Source of the DNA: Psilocybe azurescens
Taxonomy: Eukaryota; Basidiomycota; Agaricomycetes; Agaricales; Agrocybaceae
Assembly (NCBI GenBank): GCA_023853785.1
Contig: JAJIRX010000557.1
Location: 248,001-312,000, forward strand
Length of the DNA: 64,000 nucleotides
Reading direction: 5' to 3'
Shown piece by piece: positions 10,144 through 21,171 of this stretch (position 1 is the stretch's first letter; the number at the start of each line of letters is the position of its first letter). The notes below the pieces were generated by a model. The model searched no databases. It was not told where the DNA came from and was given only the letters and a program-made list of their open reading frames with translations. Position numbers and translations under genes: made by a program.

Positions 10144-12433
10144 CATGCCGCATCTTCGCTGGGTAATCGTCCTGCCCCTGCTATGTATAGCTCTTTGTGT
10201 GCTTGCAGTTCCATCATCCGATCATCCGAGCTCCCTTGCCATACGAGATGGCCATGAACACCAACACGCACATGGAGCTCCTCTGCTTGAGCTCAATGAA
10301 ACACAAGTTACCATGTATCACGCTCCCACTCCCCCTTCATATTATACACTCGACTCCGAGGACGAAGGATACCAGAAACGCCATAAAGGACTTATGATCT
10401 TCCACGGGATTTTCATGTGTCTCGCCTTTTTGTCTCACTCCCTGTTGGTATGTCCTTAAGCCGTAATTTCTCTCTGGAGACACACTGTGCTCATCCATGT
10501 TAAGGTATCGCTTTGAGATCAGTTAACCATGCTGCACATAGTCTTGCAACCTTTTTCTTCTATGGCTTCTGTGTTTTGGGATGCGCTGCTAGTGGATTAT
10601 ACCGCAAGTTGACACCTAATATGTAAGTATTGCATTGTTCTCGTTATCTTATTATGCTCATTTCTTATCCCTTTGCAGGTATGAAGGTTAGTCGAAATTC
10701 ATCAAGGTTTCTAGATTTCGGGCTTATTAGAGCCTGGAACTGCATTAGGCGCCGTGCATGGGTCCCAGGGATATTATCTCATCCTCATCGCCATATCGTT
10801 GTCCACTCTCGACATTATAGCTGCGATACAGCGGTTCGTTGCGTTCCTCAAGTCTCCGGATAAATCGCCCAAAACATTTTGGCGGCATGTTGTCAAGAAA
10901 GAAGCGATCGGTTTTGACGCCAGCCCAGAGTATGTTGGTCTAATTGCCGATGAGCCAGAGGACTTCACAACTCCTAAAACATTTTGTCATTCCGTCGAAA
11001 TGCACGATGTTGAGTTGAATGATATGGACCGCAGCCACACAGAACAGTGGGCTGACGCAGTTCACCGTCATCAAAGAAACTATTCGATGGCTTCAGAAGG
11101 AACAGTATTTGGAACACATTCTCCCGGTCATTCGCAGGATACTCTGCACGACTCAAAATCTCGGCCCAAGTCATTGTCGCGATTCGAACGCTTGCAATCT
11201 ATAGGCCGCATTGCGTTTGCGACTGTTGAGAGGGCATTAGTCGTAGGCGGATTCGCCCAACTCCTATTGGGAATTGTTACCTACTCGGGTAAGTAGTAAT
11301 GGCCGATTTGTTTAAACTTGGGACTGATCGATGTGAGCAGGTGGATGCAGAGAAAATTACCTGAATGGTTGTTTGGCCCATTTAATCAGTATGTTGCTAT
11401 TTTCCGCTCTCAGGAATTAAATTAATCTCCTTTGTCGATCTTTCCAGAAGGAGGCATTTTCTGGTGTTATGGACTTCTAAGCTTTGCTCGCTTTCTCGGA
11501 TCGTACGCGGATCGTGGATGGGCGTGGAACAGATCATCATCGGGGGATTCTTATACAGCCGAATTCTTGGAATCGTTTGTAATTTTCCTTTACGGTGCAA
11601 CGAACACGTGGATGGAGAGGTTTGGTGCAAATCCCGGCGATCCTTTCACTACCAAGCAGATTCAGCACATCAGCATCGCAGTAAGGATAATTAAGTTGGC
11701 CAAATCTTCTATCTCATGCTGATATTTCACCCTTTCAGGTTATGTTCTGCTTTGCCGGTCTTGTTGGAATGGGGATTGAATCAAAAATGATTCGCAAGTG
11801 GCTTGCTTCCTCCGCTTTTTCTTTGTCATCCCATTCAGATGTCCCGCAAGAGGCTGTGGTGGAACCTCTGAGCTATATCGGGAGCTTCAACCCCTTCCCT
11901 GCCTTGGTAATAGGAGTCACAGGAGCGGCAATGGCCGCCCATGCGCAAACATATCTCTTTCAGGCAAGTGAATGTCCGGACAGTTTATGTCGAAACCTAA
12001 TCGTGATGGAAATTCAACAGGTTCAGATCCACTCCCTATGGGGAAACTTGCTTATGGCTTTCTCTGTCCTGAGATGTTTGACTTATTTCTTCCTGTGGCT
12101 TGGACCTCCTCAGTCAATACTGCCTTCACGTCCTCCAACTGAAGCTCTGGGAAGTTTCTTCCTGGCCTGCGGTGGTCTCGTTTTCATGTTATCAACTGAA
12201 GAGGTTACAATAGCCGCAATGAGAAGGGGACGTGATGGTTTGTGTCTAACTCTTTCATGCCACATATTTTGCAGTTTGCTGACGTCGACTCTCTTGCAGA
12301 TGTTATGATGTTCCTTAATCTTGCTGTTGCTCTTACGTGCCTTGCTTTCTGCTGGACATTATTTGTCGTCGGATTCAAAGGATGGATTAAATCACAGATG
12401 CAGCCATCTGTCACGTATCGACACGCGGCATAA
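10144..12433 (+). CDS. Ytp1-like multi-spanning membrane protein (DUF2427 + YTP1 domains)
   Basis: It starts with a signal peptide-like segment, then a His-rich stretch (GHEHQHAHG) and a DUF2427-type membrane region, then a Ytp1-type C-terminal region with GGIFWCYGLLSFARFLGS and EFLESFVIFLYGATNTWMER. Exons: 10144-10447, 10505-10622, 10679-10686 (8 nt), 10731-11288, 11341-11388, 11448-11680, 11739-11963, 12021-12237 and 12300-12433. The intron at 11964-12020 has a GC donor (CAG|GCAAGT), is 57 nt and contains no stop. In exon 1 the frame changes at TTTTT 10427-10431: with one more T the protein reads FFVSLPVGIALRS, the expected family sequence, across the first intron. Family members are Golgi/plasma-membrane proteins of unknown activity; His-rich loops suggest metal binding, which is inference. 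Confidence 0.85.
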
Positions 12434-12704
12434 CCCTCTCTCTCTGCTTTATGACGACCATTTACGATCTGACTTCCCCTTCATGTTCTACCAATGTAAC
12501 ATTAGGGATACGACTGCCAAGCACGCCAGCTGCCCAATATGCCTATCTCTGCATTTGAGATGATAGTGCCTGTGTTGGATTACAAGAGAACATTATCTTG
12601 TTCTCAACTGTTCTTCTCTTCATTTGAGTACATAGCGTACATAAATATTTTTAATAATGTACCACCAGTAATATTAGATTCTGCGCATCACAATCCGCAT
12701 TTTT

Positions 12705-14089
12705 TCACATTGATGACAACAGCATCGCATAGTCGCCAGTTGCACCCATCCAAATCCAAAAGCCAGCCCAGCCGCAACCAACGAACCCGTTCCAGCAACT
12801 GGTTCGGCTTTCGAAGTCGGTGCGATAGACAATACGGGCAAGTTGCAGAGCTGCCATACCAACGCCGAGATAAAAAGCCTCGCCCTGCGAATTTAGAACG
12901 CCTGCGTATGAAATCAACGAGAGTGATGATGCAGAAAGACCGGCAAGAATTGGACGGGTCCGCTCTCCAAACAAGAGAGCAGTAGACTGGATGCCGACTT
13001 GGGCATCATCGATTTTGTCCTGTTTAATTTATAAGACACGTGCTCTCCATGGCGTTCAAACAAAAAGGAAGGACACGAACTTGATGAGCGTATATGCTAT
13101 CGTATACCAGAGTCCAACATACGCCTCCCGCGTACAATGGAAGGCATACACTCCAGTCCACAGTTTCACAGACTGCAGACCAGCCCAAAAATGCACCCCA
13201 GTTGAATGCAAGACCTGGTGGAAAGTTAAACGATTTTAGTAACTCTGAGGTCCGCGGAGTAGGAGAAAACCTACCCAGCACAGCTTGTGGCCAGTATGTA
13301 AATCTTTTCATTAGGGGATAAATTGTCACGACAGACAAAGATGCGGCTCCGATTAAGATGCTAGAATAAAAAGGTTCTTTCATTTAGGAGACGAAATTTG
13401 GAAAGAGCGAGTGCCATACCTATTCCAATTTAACTGCAACAAAACACCCAAGCCTGCCGTCAGTTGTGCACCGAGGAATACAAGAGCCTGTTCCTGGGTG
13501 ATATCACCTCGTGCCAGAGGTCTTTCTTTAGTCCGTTCTGAGTTGTCGAGAATCATTAGTTGGTATGAAGGAAAATAAAAACTATCTGTGCTTACCAACA
13601 GCCTTGTCAAGATTCCTATCCCACATGTCGTTGATAGTGCAACCTGCTCCGCGCATGATTACCGCCCCTAGTCCAAATAGACTGATGTAGGTCAAAGGTG
13701 TCGTGTATGGCAATTGAAGCGCATAAGACGCCATCGTGATCGACCATGCTAGTCCATGAGAAGGGTAAGAACGCGATTATATCTTCATGGACTAGGCACC
13801 GACCACAAGGATAGAACAGGAGCAGTGTTCCTATGGGTTTGTCAATCCTGGTCAGGTAAAAGTACGGTCGCATTTTGGCTGGTAGATGTTCAACCCAGAC
13901 TTTTCGCGCTGGAAGTGATGCTGACAGAGATGTGTGTTTAGGGGATTGCTGGGTTGATGCAAAACGCAAAGAAAGAAGTGGCTTCCATCGAGCACTCAAA
14001 GCCTGATGATTCCTGGGTATTGACAACCTGGAATGTACGCAAGAAGACCTGAACCAACGCGTCGTGGAAGTAGAAAAACGAACAGCCAT
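12705..14089 (-). CDS. COQ2: 4-hydroxybenzoate polyprenyltransferase, mitochondrial (Coq2, UbiA family)
   Basis: It attaches the polyprenyl tail to 4-hydroxybenzoate in ubiquinone synthesis at the mitochondrial inner membrane. Six exons: 13804-14089, 13596-13748, 13420-13537, 13275-13360, 13081-13214 and 12705-13019, all in frame. The first ~70 residues are Arg/Ser-rich without acidic residues, a mitochondrial targeting presequence. The entry motif [18 protein letters not shown] and both Mg2+-prenyl-diphosphate binding motifs are present: NDMWDRN (exon 2) and [13 protein letters not shown] (across the last intron). Multiple hydrophobic helices follow to the end. The start at 14089 gives the best presequence. 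Next downstream on the same strand order is the Ytp1-like gene, which converges on it. Confidence 0.95.
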
Positions 14090-14323
14090 AAATAACTTGT
14101 AAACGCGGACCCAAAAACAATCGGCAGCAAACGGTCACGCCTACCCGATCGCGACTTCAACTTGGTAGTCCCAATCAACGACATTACTAGTCAAAACGAT
14201 ACAGATGGTTTACGATTTTTATTCATACATAGACAGTTAGAAATATACAGTGGAACTACTTTCTCGACATTTCAGACCAAAAATGAAATAACGTGGATCC
14301 AGAATGCCAAAACGCACTGTCCG

Positions 14324-15305
14324 TTAAGCCCAATCCTTTGCAAGCTTGAAGTACCATTCCCAGTCTGGGTAAAGCATAAGGAGATGCTGTACTGTTGAAT
14401 TTCAGGCGACATACCAGCATAGACTTCACCGTCATCATCAACAACACGACTTCGAACAGAGTATGTTCCTGAACGAGCAATTATTCCAGATGGTGACTCT
14501 TCAGGCTCAAAGTTCTTTGCGTATGGTTTGCCATCAGGGGAAGGTCCATATGAGCCAAGCATTTGCTCCATTTTATCGACTGGTAGAGATGCTCAGCATT
14601 GAATAAAATAGGTTACGGAGCGTCTTACCTTTCACCCCTGCGCGTTTCACGACTTGGATATATCGAACACCCTGCGAAAGATCTTAGCGGCAGGATCAAG
14701 AGATAAGATTGTGCATCTTACGGAAATGATGGAGTGGTTAACCTTGAAGGTGATACGGACACTATGCAGAATGTTGAGTTGGTCTTCGGAATTGACCAGA
14801 ACATTGACAACTTACTTGTATTCAACACCTTCCTTGATGACAATGGGACTTTTCTTTGTTTCCGCCAGCCGAGCCGTGTCTTTGAGATCAAAAACAATTT
14901 CTTTCCCGGAGGGCAGGGTGGTGGATGCAAGCTCAGGGTTAGGACCGTTACCTAGAAGATGTAAACGGTCATAATGGTTGTTGGGAAGAAAACGCGTCTC
15001 TCTTGGCTCACTTTAGGACCACTAGCGGCGCCGGATGCACCAGGAACAATTCCTAGCGAAGCCTTCCAACGGGCCAAACTCTCATCTTCGGCATCAAGCT
15101 GAGCGTATTCGTCCGCAGACTTCGCGGCACCAGGTTTGTATCCTTTGGTGAAAGGTTAGATATGTCGAAATTGCTGAAAGTTAGGGGTGATAGGCACCTG
15201 GGGTGTTGGTGGGTTTAAGGTCATCTTGATCGTCGTTCTATTAATTGAAAGATATAAGTGAATAGTACAATCCGTCTTGGGGTTCTGTCTGCTTACGGCG
15301 GACAT
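14324..15305 (-). CDS. Rho GDP-dissociation inhibitor (frame break near 14929-14933)
   Basis: RhoGDI extracts prenylated Rho/Cdc42 GTPases from membranes and keeps them GDP-bound in the cytosol. The first exon is only ATGTCCGCC (15297-15305). An acidic regulatory arm follows, then the immunoglobulin-like prenyl-binding domain: PIVIKEGVEYN, VRITFKVNHSIISG, VRYIQVVKRAGVK, MEQMLGSYGP and SGTYSVRSRVVDDD, ending DWEWYFKLAKDWA at 14324. All junctions agree with the family. Between VTVLTL and ELASTTLPSGK (about 14929-14933, CTGAG on the coding strand) one base appears to be missing, as both flanks are conserved but in different frames. The break is probably a sequence error. Confidence 0.93.
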
Positions 15306-15769
15306 ATTCAGATATGTTGTAGTTGAGCGAAGATTTGGTATGGCGACAACCGAACGCTATAAGGGCCCTAATGAATCAACCCAAGATCGATTTCGCACGG
15401 GTGCTAGGTCGCGTTTTGCCGAAGATATGTTATTTCAATTTGCAACCACATACACCTAGAAGTATGTCGTACCTACCAAGTACCTACTCATTGGTTTTCT
15501 ATTTCTAGGTCAGTTCAAGGAAATCCAAATCTAAAGGGAGAAAGATGGAACATATTTTGGACAGTTGTACTACACGATAATATTCACGGACTGTCAGCAA
15601 AACTTTACAATATATACAATACTTATATCATCTTCCTGGTCCTACTTATAGATCTCCAGCCTGCTCCGAGAAGCGGCTACCATGATGCTGCTTTTCTTAA
15701 GTAAAATAATAGACTATCCTGCGACGCGACTTGTTTACTGAGATACTGATACTTGAGGTAGACTTCTAT

Positions 15770-17653
15770 TTAAGACGGTTCAGGGTGCATGGCCTCTGTG
15801 TTTCGAAAATTTGAGCTTAGTTGATGCTTTATAGAGTAAAAGGTTACACACCTCCCTTAAACCAGCACTTCCCTTTACTAAGATGGAAGCATTTTGGGCC
15901 GTTTGGACATACGTGTCCCCAACAACACTGGTCACCATATGGGCACTGTACTCCTGTTTGAGAAACGTCGTAAGCACCCCACTTAACTATATACAGAAAA
16001 CAGATCGATACCATTCTTGAGCCAATTGCACGGGGCCTTCTTCGCATTGTTGGCAAGCGAAACCAGCTGATCGCTAGTAAGGTTATAGTCATGGGAGTAT
16101 TTGCACACTCCAGCCTAATTATATACTAGGTTAATGTTGCAGGTTTATTTGAGGGATCCGAAACACTCACTCCTTTTGAGCACGTCATTAAATAGAACTC
16201 ATTGCAAGGAGGCGGATTTTCTGAAAGATTAATGAGGACGACTACTCGGGTGGACGAATTGAACAAGAGCAACAAACGCTTATGCAAGGGCTAGAAGTAC
16301 AAGAGTTAGTGCAAGATGGAAGCGTATAGTTTACATGACCGTACCAAGGAAGGGTCTATGGGACGCCCAGGAGGACGCGGTGGGGATTGCGGGCTGATAA
16401 GCCCCCATTAGAGGTTACAGCACTATAAGGGCCAGTGGAGAGGGGTGCTAGCTTTTTAGGTGCTCGAAGGAGTTTCTCCAATAAAAAGAGCCCATCGAGA
16501 ACTAATCGAGGCAGTGAGAAGACATTAGGTCTGTCGTTGTTGTTGTCCTGGGTATGGGATGTATAAAGCACAACAATTTTGCCAAGCATTTGATCTTTTC
16601 AAGGGCGCTTAAAGTCGACATATAAGCCACAGGGTCGTAGCCTATAATCAAATACGTAATCGTCTGGAATTCACATACGTGTTGCTCACCTCCAAAGAAG
16701 ACACGAAGAGTTTGAGGGAAACAAGTGAAGATTTGGATGTATTCTGGAGGGCGTTCAGCTTGTTACATCAACGATGAATAAGCTAAATGACTTCCATTTA
16801 CCTTTGATTTTTGACTCCAAGGCATCCTTGTTGTTGCCAACGTCAACGACAGAGAACCTGGGAGATGCCTGGGTAAATCCCTAAGCAATGTCGTGGTTCA
16901 GGGGCAATCAGCATGGACAGTCAGATACAATTAAATGGCGAAAACGGCATACGGATAAAAATGCTTGGAACTGATCCTGGGTGCAAATTCCGTTTCCTGC
17001 AATGTCTTCTGCCAGTTCCGCTTTATTAAGATATATGGTAATCCAGAACGACAGTCGTCCGAACACATGGACTTCCTCGCCCGAGAGTTGCTCGGCTATG
17101 GCCTGGGTAAGGTGTTGAGCTGCAGTCCTGCCGCCTTGATAACCTTGGTTAAGAAGGTCGCGATTAAACACAAACTCGTCTCCATTGATAATACAAAGAA
17201 TAAGCGCATTATTGTTCTGTTCAATTTTTTATCAATTTAATGACAGAAATAGCGGCGAAGATAACGCACATTTTTGAAGCTATCCAGGTTAGATATCTGT
17301 CGATTAAGAGCCGCAAGTTGCACATTATGTGCTTTGGATTCACGTTCAGAAGCTTCAAGGGCGACCGAATGTGCTTGCTTCCACACGGACAGCTCAACCT
17401 CGAGCTCCGCGACGCGGTTTTCGAGGTCCGTATTGCGCCTTACGGTGGCGGAGGACAAATCTGCCAATGTCCTGAGATGAGAATGTTTTTATTGCTTTTT
17501 GTGAATGGGGCGTACTCAATAGTCTAGTCAGAGTCTCATCCCTGTTTCCCGAGTTCAAAGGGAGGTCGTGCGCAGTGAGCAGACTGGTCAGTCATTTAGC
17601 GCCCTGACTCACCAAAGCTGTTGGCTTCCCTCGCCCACAGGTTGGGTAGCCAT
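15770..17653 (-). CDS. Coiled-coil / nuclease-like / CCCH zinc-finger protein A (two frame breaks)
   Basis: It starts at 17653 (MATQPVGEG). After a short first exon comes a coiled coil (ENRVAELEVELSVW), then a domain conserved in fungal C3H1 proteins: ALILCIINGDEFVFNRDLLN, QGGRTAAQHL, an IYLN strand, and VFFGGYDPVAYMSTLS. A proline-rich linker (RPPGRPIDPSL) precedes CCCH clusters with PPPCNEFYLMTC, CKYSHDYN and CPYGDQCCWGHVC, then the short tail EAMHPEPS. Frame breaks of one missing base lie at AAAA (16596-16599) and GGGGG (16402-16406); the junction of exons 2 and 3 near 17485 may hide a third. The family's usual DGD-type motif reads NGD here. Nucleic acid binding is likely, and nuclease activity is an inference. 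It is the paralogue of the gene at 18259. Confidence 0.75.
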
Positions 17654-18258
17654 GATAGGCAAGGTGATATGAATACGCAGGGAATTCCAGCTGTGGTGGA
17701 CGGGAATGAAAGCTATGATTCAACAGAGGCGCCTTTAAACCATGCTGTTCTTCCAAGCAAAATGAACACTCAAAAGGTCTTCTCCGGGGTCTATTTCCAG
17801 ACAAGGAAGGGGAAGGTCAAAACAGGCAGTCACAGGGCAATAAGGAGGGAGATTAAAATAGCTATCCTGAACACTTCTCGCCAAACTCTCACGAATTCTA
17901 TTCTACTAGGCCTAGCCTGACGGCATCGAGAATTGAATCAAGTCTGTCAGTTCCGTCGAATCTTCGAGTGATCATTCCAATGGAAGTGTCCGTACACTGT
18001 TGATATCTGCTTGGATACGATGGAAACCCTCCATATTCACTGTTCTGTGGGTTGCCAAATATCACTGCAATGAGTCAGGTTATGCAATCCTTGGAGAACA
18101 CACAGAGATAGCCGCCGAAACTCCGCGGGTGTATTGCTACTCCGATCACCTTCGCTGACTTGAAATGTAGAAACATATAAATATTTGTACCCTGCATCAA
18201 AGCATATCCAAGTCATAATGCCATCATCGTTACAGCCACCGCCGTACTTCGAGATTTC

Positions 18259-20295
18259 CTAGTGCGCCATATCGGCAGATTGGTTCTTAGGTTCCTTATG
18301 CATATCAGCTGCAGAGACACAGAATCAAAAGCGCCCAAGTTAGCTGTCCATGCCAGGCATCCCAGATGAAAGAAATTCCATGTACCTCCTTGAAATTTAC
18401 AGCGATTTTGCTTGAAGAAGTGGCATTTGGTCGTCATCGGGCAATGATGTCCATAACAGCAGTCATCACCCCACAGACAGATGTCCCCTAATTTGTACTT
18501 GTCAGTATATCTAGAGCCCAGAAGAGATATGTCTTGTTTACCTTTATTCCTCGACGGACACGGTGACTTTTTAGCGTTGGCACGAATCTCAGCGTAATGT
18601 TCAGGCTGCAGAAGATAGTCGTGACCATATTTGCAGTCGACACCGTGCTTGCATGTCGACAAATAAAAAAAGCGTGCAGGGAGGCGGTTTGTCTAGAATC
18701 GTATACCCGGTCAGATTGGACTAAATAGACATCAAGAAGAATCACACACGCTTGGAGAGGAGCTACAACACGTAATATTAGCTGGGAAAGAAACATACTT
18801 TCGAAGCTTTACACTCACAATATTAGGATTTATTCGTCGCGAACGTGAGTTCGTGAGAGAGATTTGAGGAATGTTGGGTGAGCCATGCTCACTCTCGTCA
18901 CATGTTGTGCTGCCACTAGAGTCCAGTTCTGGAGTGGCAGCGCGTTTCGGAAGAGTTTGAACTGCAGACGAATAACTGGGTGGCTGGGGAGGTTGTTTGC
19001 GGCAGGGATCTTCTGGCTCGATCGAGGCAAAGGAAGTGCATCAAACCCTTGCTGGATGATAGAGAGAGAAGGCCTGTGACTTTTCGGTCGTTCTACAGGG
19101 GGTGGAACTGCTGGGGTGGGGACGGTGGTAGGCATGTGCACCGGGATTGAGTTAATGTGGGAAGGAGGAGTCGGCATCCCTAGCTTCTGCGAGATGAAAA
19201 GATCTGGAATAGTGAAAGACGGGAGTTCAAGCTCGTTCATCCCTGCTGCCATGTCTGTGTAGCTTCGTAAGAGAGTTAATTTATTCTTGAAGCCAGCCGT
19301 TATGTGGGATCGAATAGTTGTGACGTATCCGTTATCGTGGCATCCTGGAGATATCATTAAAAAATACTCGAAGAAGGAAGACAGAGATGGTTAACGACCT
19401 CCAAATATTATCTTCTCGGTTTGTGGAAGTCTAATTTCATCTTCTAACAATGCTAGAAATACAAACTCAGCGAGTATACCTCAAGAGTAATGTGGCACTT
19501 ACCCTTAATTTTGGCATCAGCAGCTTCCTTCGCGCTTCCGACGTCAAGCATAAGAAAACGTTCCGCCGCTTGATTGAACCCCATGATAAATTCGTCGAAT
19601 TTAGTCTTCGCGGCTGCAAGCCCTACACGACCGAACGTATCCACCAGTCCGCGCCTGTTCAAGAATATGTAGACCCAGAGCTGATATCGGTTAACCCCGT
19701 TCGTGGAAGCAAGGTGTTGCATTATGGCATCAGATAATTTCTGTGCAGCGATATGTCCGCCAGACTGTCCTTGAGCGATGAGTTGGCTATTGAAAATAGC
19801 GCCATCACCGTCAAGAAGAGCAATGACACGATGTCCCTGACAAATACTTAGTGGATAATATTTGGGCAAAGATTCTGCTAGCCACCTTGAGCTGGCTCTC
19901 CAAATCATCTCTGCACTTTTCCAGATCCTCCCTCTTCTTCTGCGAATCTTGTATTAGCTGTTCATTGCGAATGCGTTCGGCCTCAAGTCCAGCGTAAGCC
20001 CTCTTATAAACGCCCAATTCATTCTCCAATTGCTTGATGGTCTCACGAGATAGGACCTCGTTATCTAATATTCTAACAATTTCGCCTGGATATATTTGGC
20101 CAACAGTCAATCAAAAATTTCTGATGAAGGAAATTGATAAATCTCACCACGCAACTGATCCAGATAGATGCCACTAAAAACATTGATCAAGATTCATTTT
20201 AAATATAATGTGGGCAAAACAGGAACCTACGCATTATTCTGCGCGAGGAAAACATGAGATTCCGATATTTCTTTCTTATCGTGCTCGTAAATCAT
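18259..20295 (-). CDS. Coiled-coil / nuclease-like / CCCH zinc-finger protein B (two frame breaks)
   Basis: Same plan as its neighbour at 15770. A coiled coil (SRETIKQLENELG...) leads into the conserved block VIALLDGDGAIFN, QGQSGGHIAAQKL, WVYIFLNRRGL and FGGCHDNGYVTTIRS, then a Pro/Ser linker and CCCH clusters CKHGVDCKYGHDY and CLWGDDCCYGHHC, ending in ADMHKEPKNQS at 18259. The acidic DGD motif is intact, unlike in protein A. One base is missing at AAA (plus 18996-18998) and one extra at a T7 run (plus 18665-18671); correcting both gives one continuous frame with canonical introns. The start is uncertain: 20295 is the first in-frame ATG I can support, and more exons may lie upstream. RNA or DNA binding is likely; function unknown. 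Confidence 0.75.
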
Positions 20296-21060
20296 GATGG
20301 TGTAGACGACTGGGTTGATATTCGCAAAGAGATGTTTGATACTGTGTTTAAAACGCAATCCGGAATGGTAAAAGCGAATCTTTATATTCCTGCTGTTGAG
20401 GCCACGACTTTGCGGCACCAGTAAGCACACCGCATTAGCATGTTGATCTAAAAATTATGCAAATGCATAATGAGACCGTCGATGACAAGAACAGGAGTGA
20501 CATCCACGTTGAGAACACGTTCATCTGTAGAAACCCTCTTTTAGGCAGATTCTGTATGAATGGACTGAAACGTATAAGGCAGGTCCAGTGACTTCTTCCG
20601 GATGGTTTTATGTCGAGGGTGGCATTGTGCAAGCGGCACTCTAGCATGAATACAGGATCCATGTCTCAGTAGTTTGCCATGCTGCAACTGGTGATCGAGC
20701 AATTTGGCATAAGAGGGAAACGCGTAGGCCTCAAGGTTCCAGGAAATGTGGTCACGATAACGTGTTGCAAGTAAGCCAAGAGCAGGTAGTCGGGTAATCT
20801 GCTGAGGGTTTGAGATGATGGCTTGCAAGGCTATGGAGTGCAATAGCTTGTGTAAAAGCAAGCTCGCCCTGAGAACATACAAACAAGGAATTAATAAGTG
20901 GAACTCAAGAGCTTGGGGGTTGCGAAGGTTTATCATGATTATAGAGAAATTTCGACAGTCGCAGGCAGGTAAAAACAGTGCAATTTGACAACAATCCCAA
21001 GAAGCTTGGAAGGGTTTCAATTTCAAGCGGAGTTACTAGAATAGTCGTGACAAGTCACAG
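20296..21060 (-). other. Unresolved stretch with minus-strand open frames
   Basis: Minus-strand frames at 20541-21026 (161 codons) and 20435-20662 overlap here. They contain no motif I know and could be degraded exons of a gene that once lay upstream of the CCCH protein, or chance. The right end merges with the CDT1 promoter. Confidence 0.25.
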
Positions 21061-21076
21061 ACGCGTCCGGACGCGC
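21061..21076 (+). promoter_or_regulatory. MCB-like element upstream of CDT1
   Basis: ACGCGT at 21061-21066 followed by GACGCGCC, about 105 bases before the CDT1 start codon. ACGCGT is the Mlu1 cell-cycle box bound by MBF (Mbp1/Swi6-type) factors that drive G1/S genes in fungi, and CDT1 is a replication-licensing gene. The functional link is inference. Confidence 0.5.
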
Positions 21077-21171
21077 CTTGAGTCACGTTTCTGAACCGAC
21101 TTGCTCATTTCCTCTCCTTTCTCCTGCGACACCCTTTCCTCATAGTCTCCAAAGTGTAATCACCTTCCATT

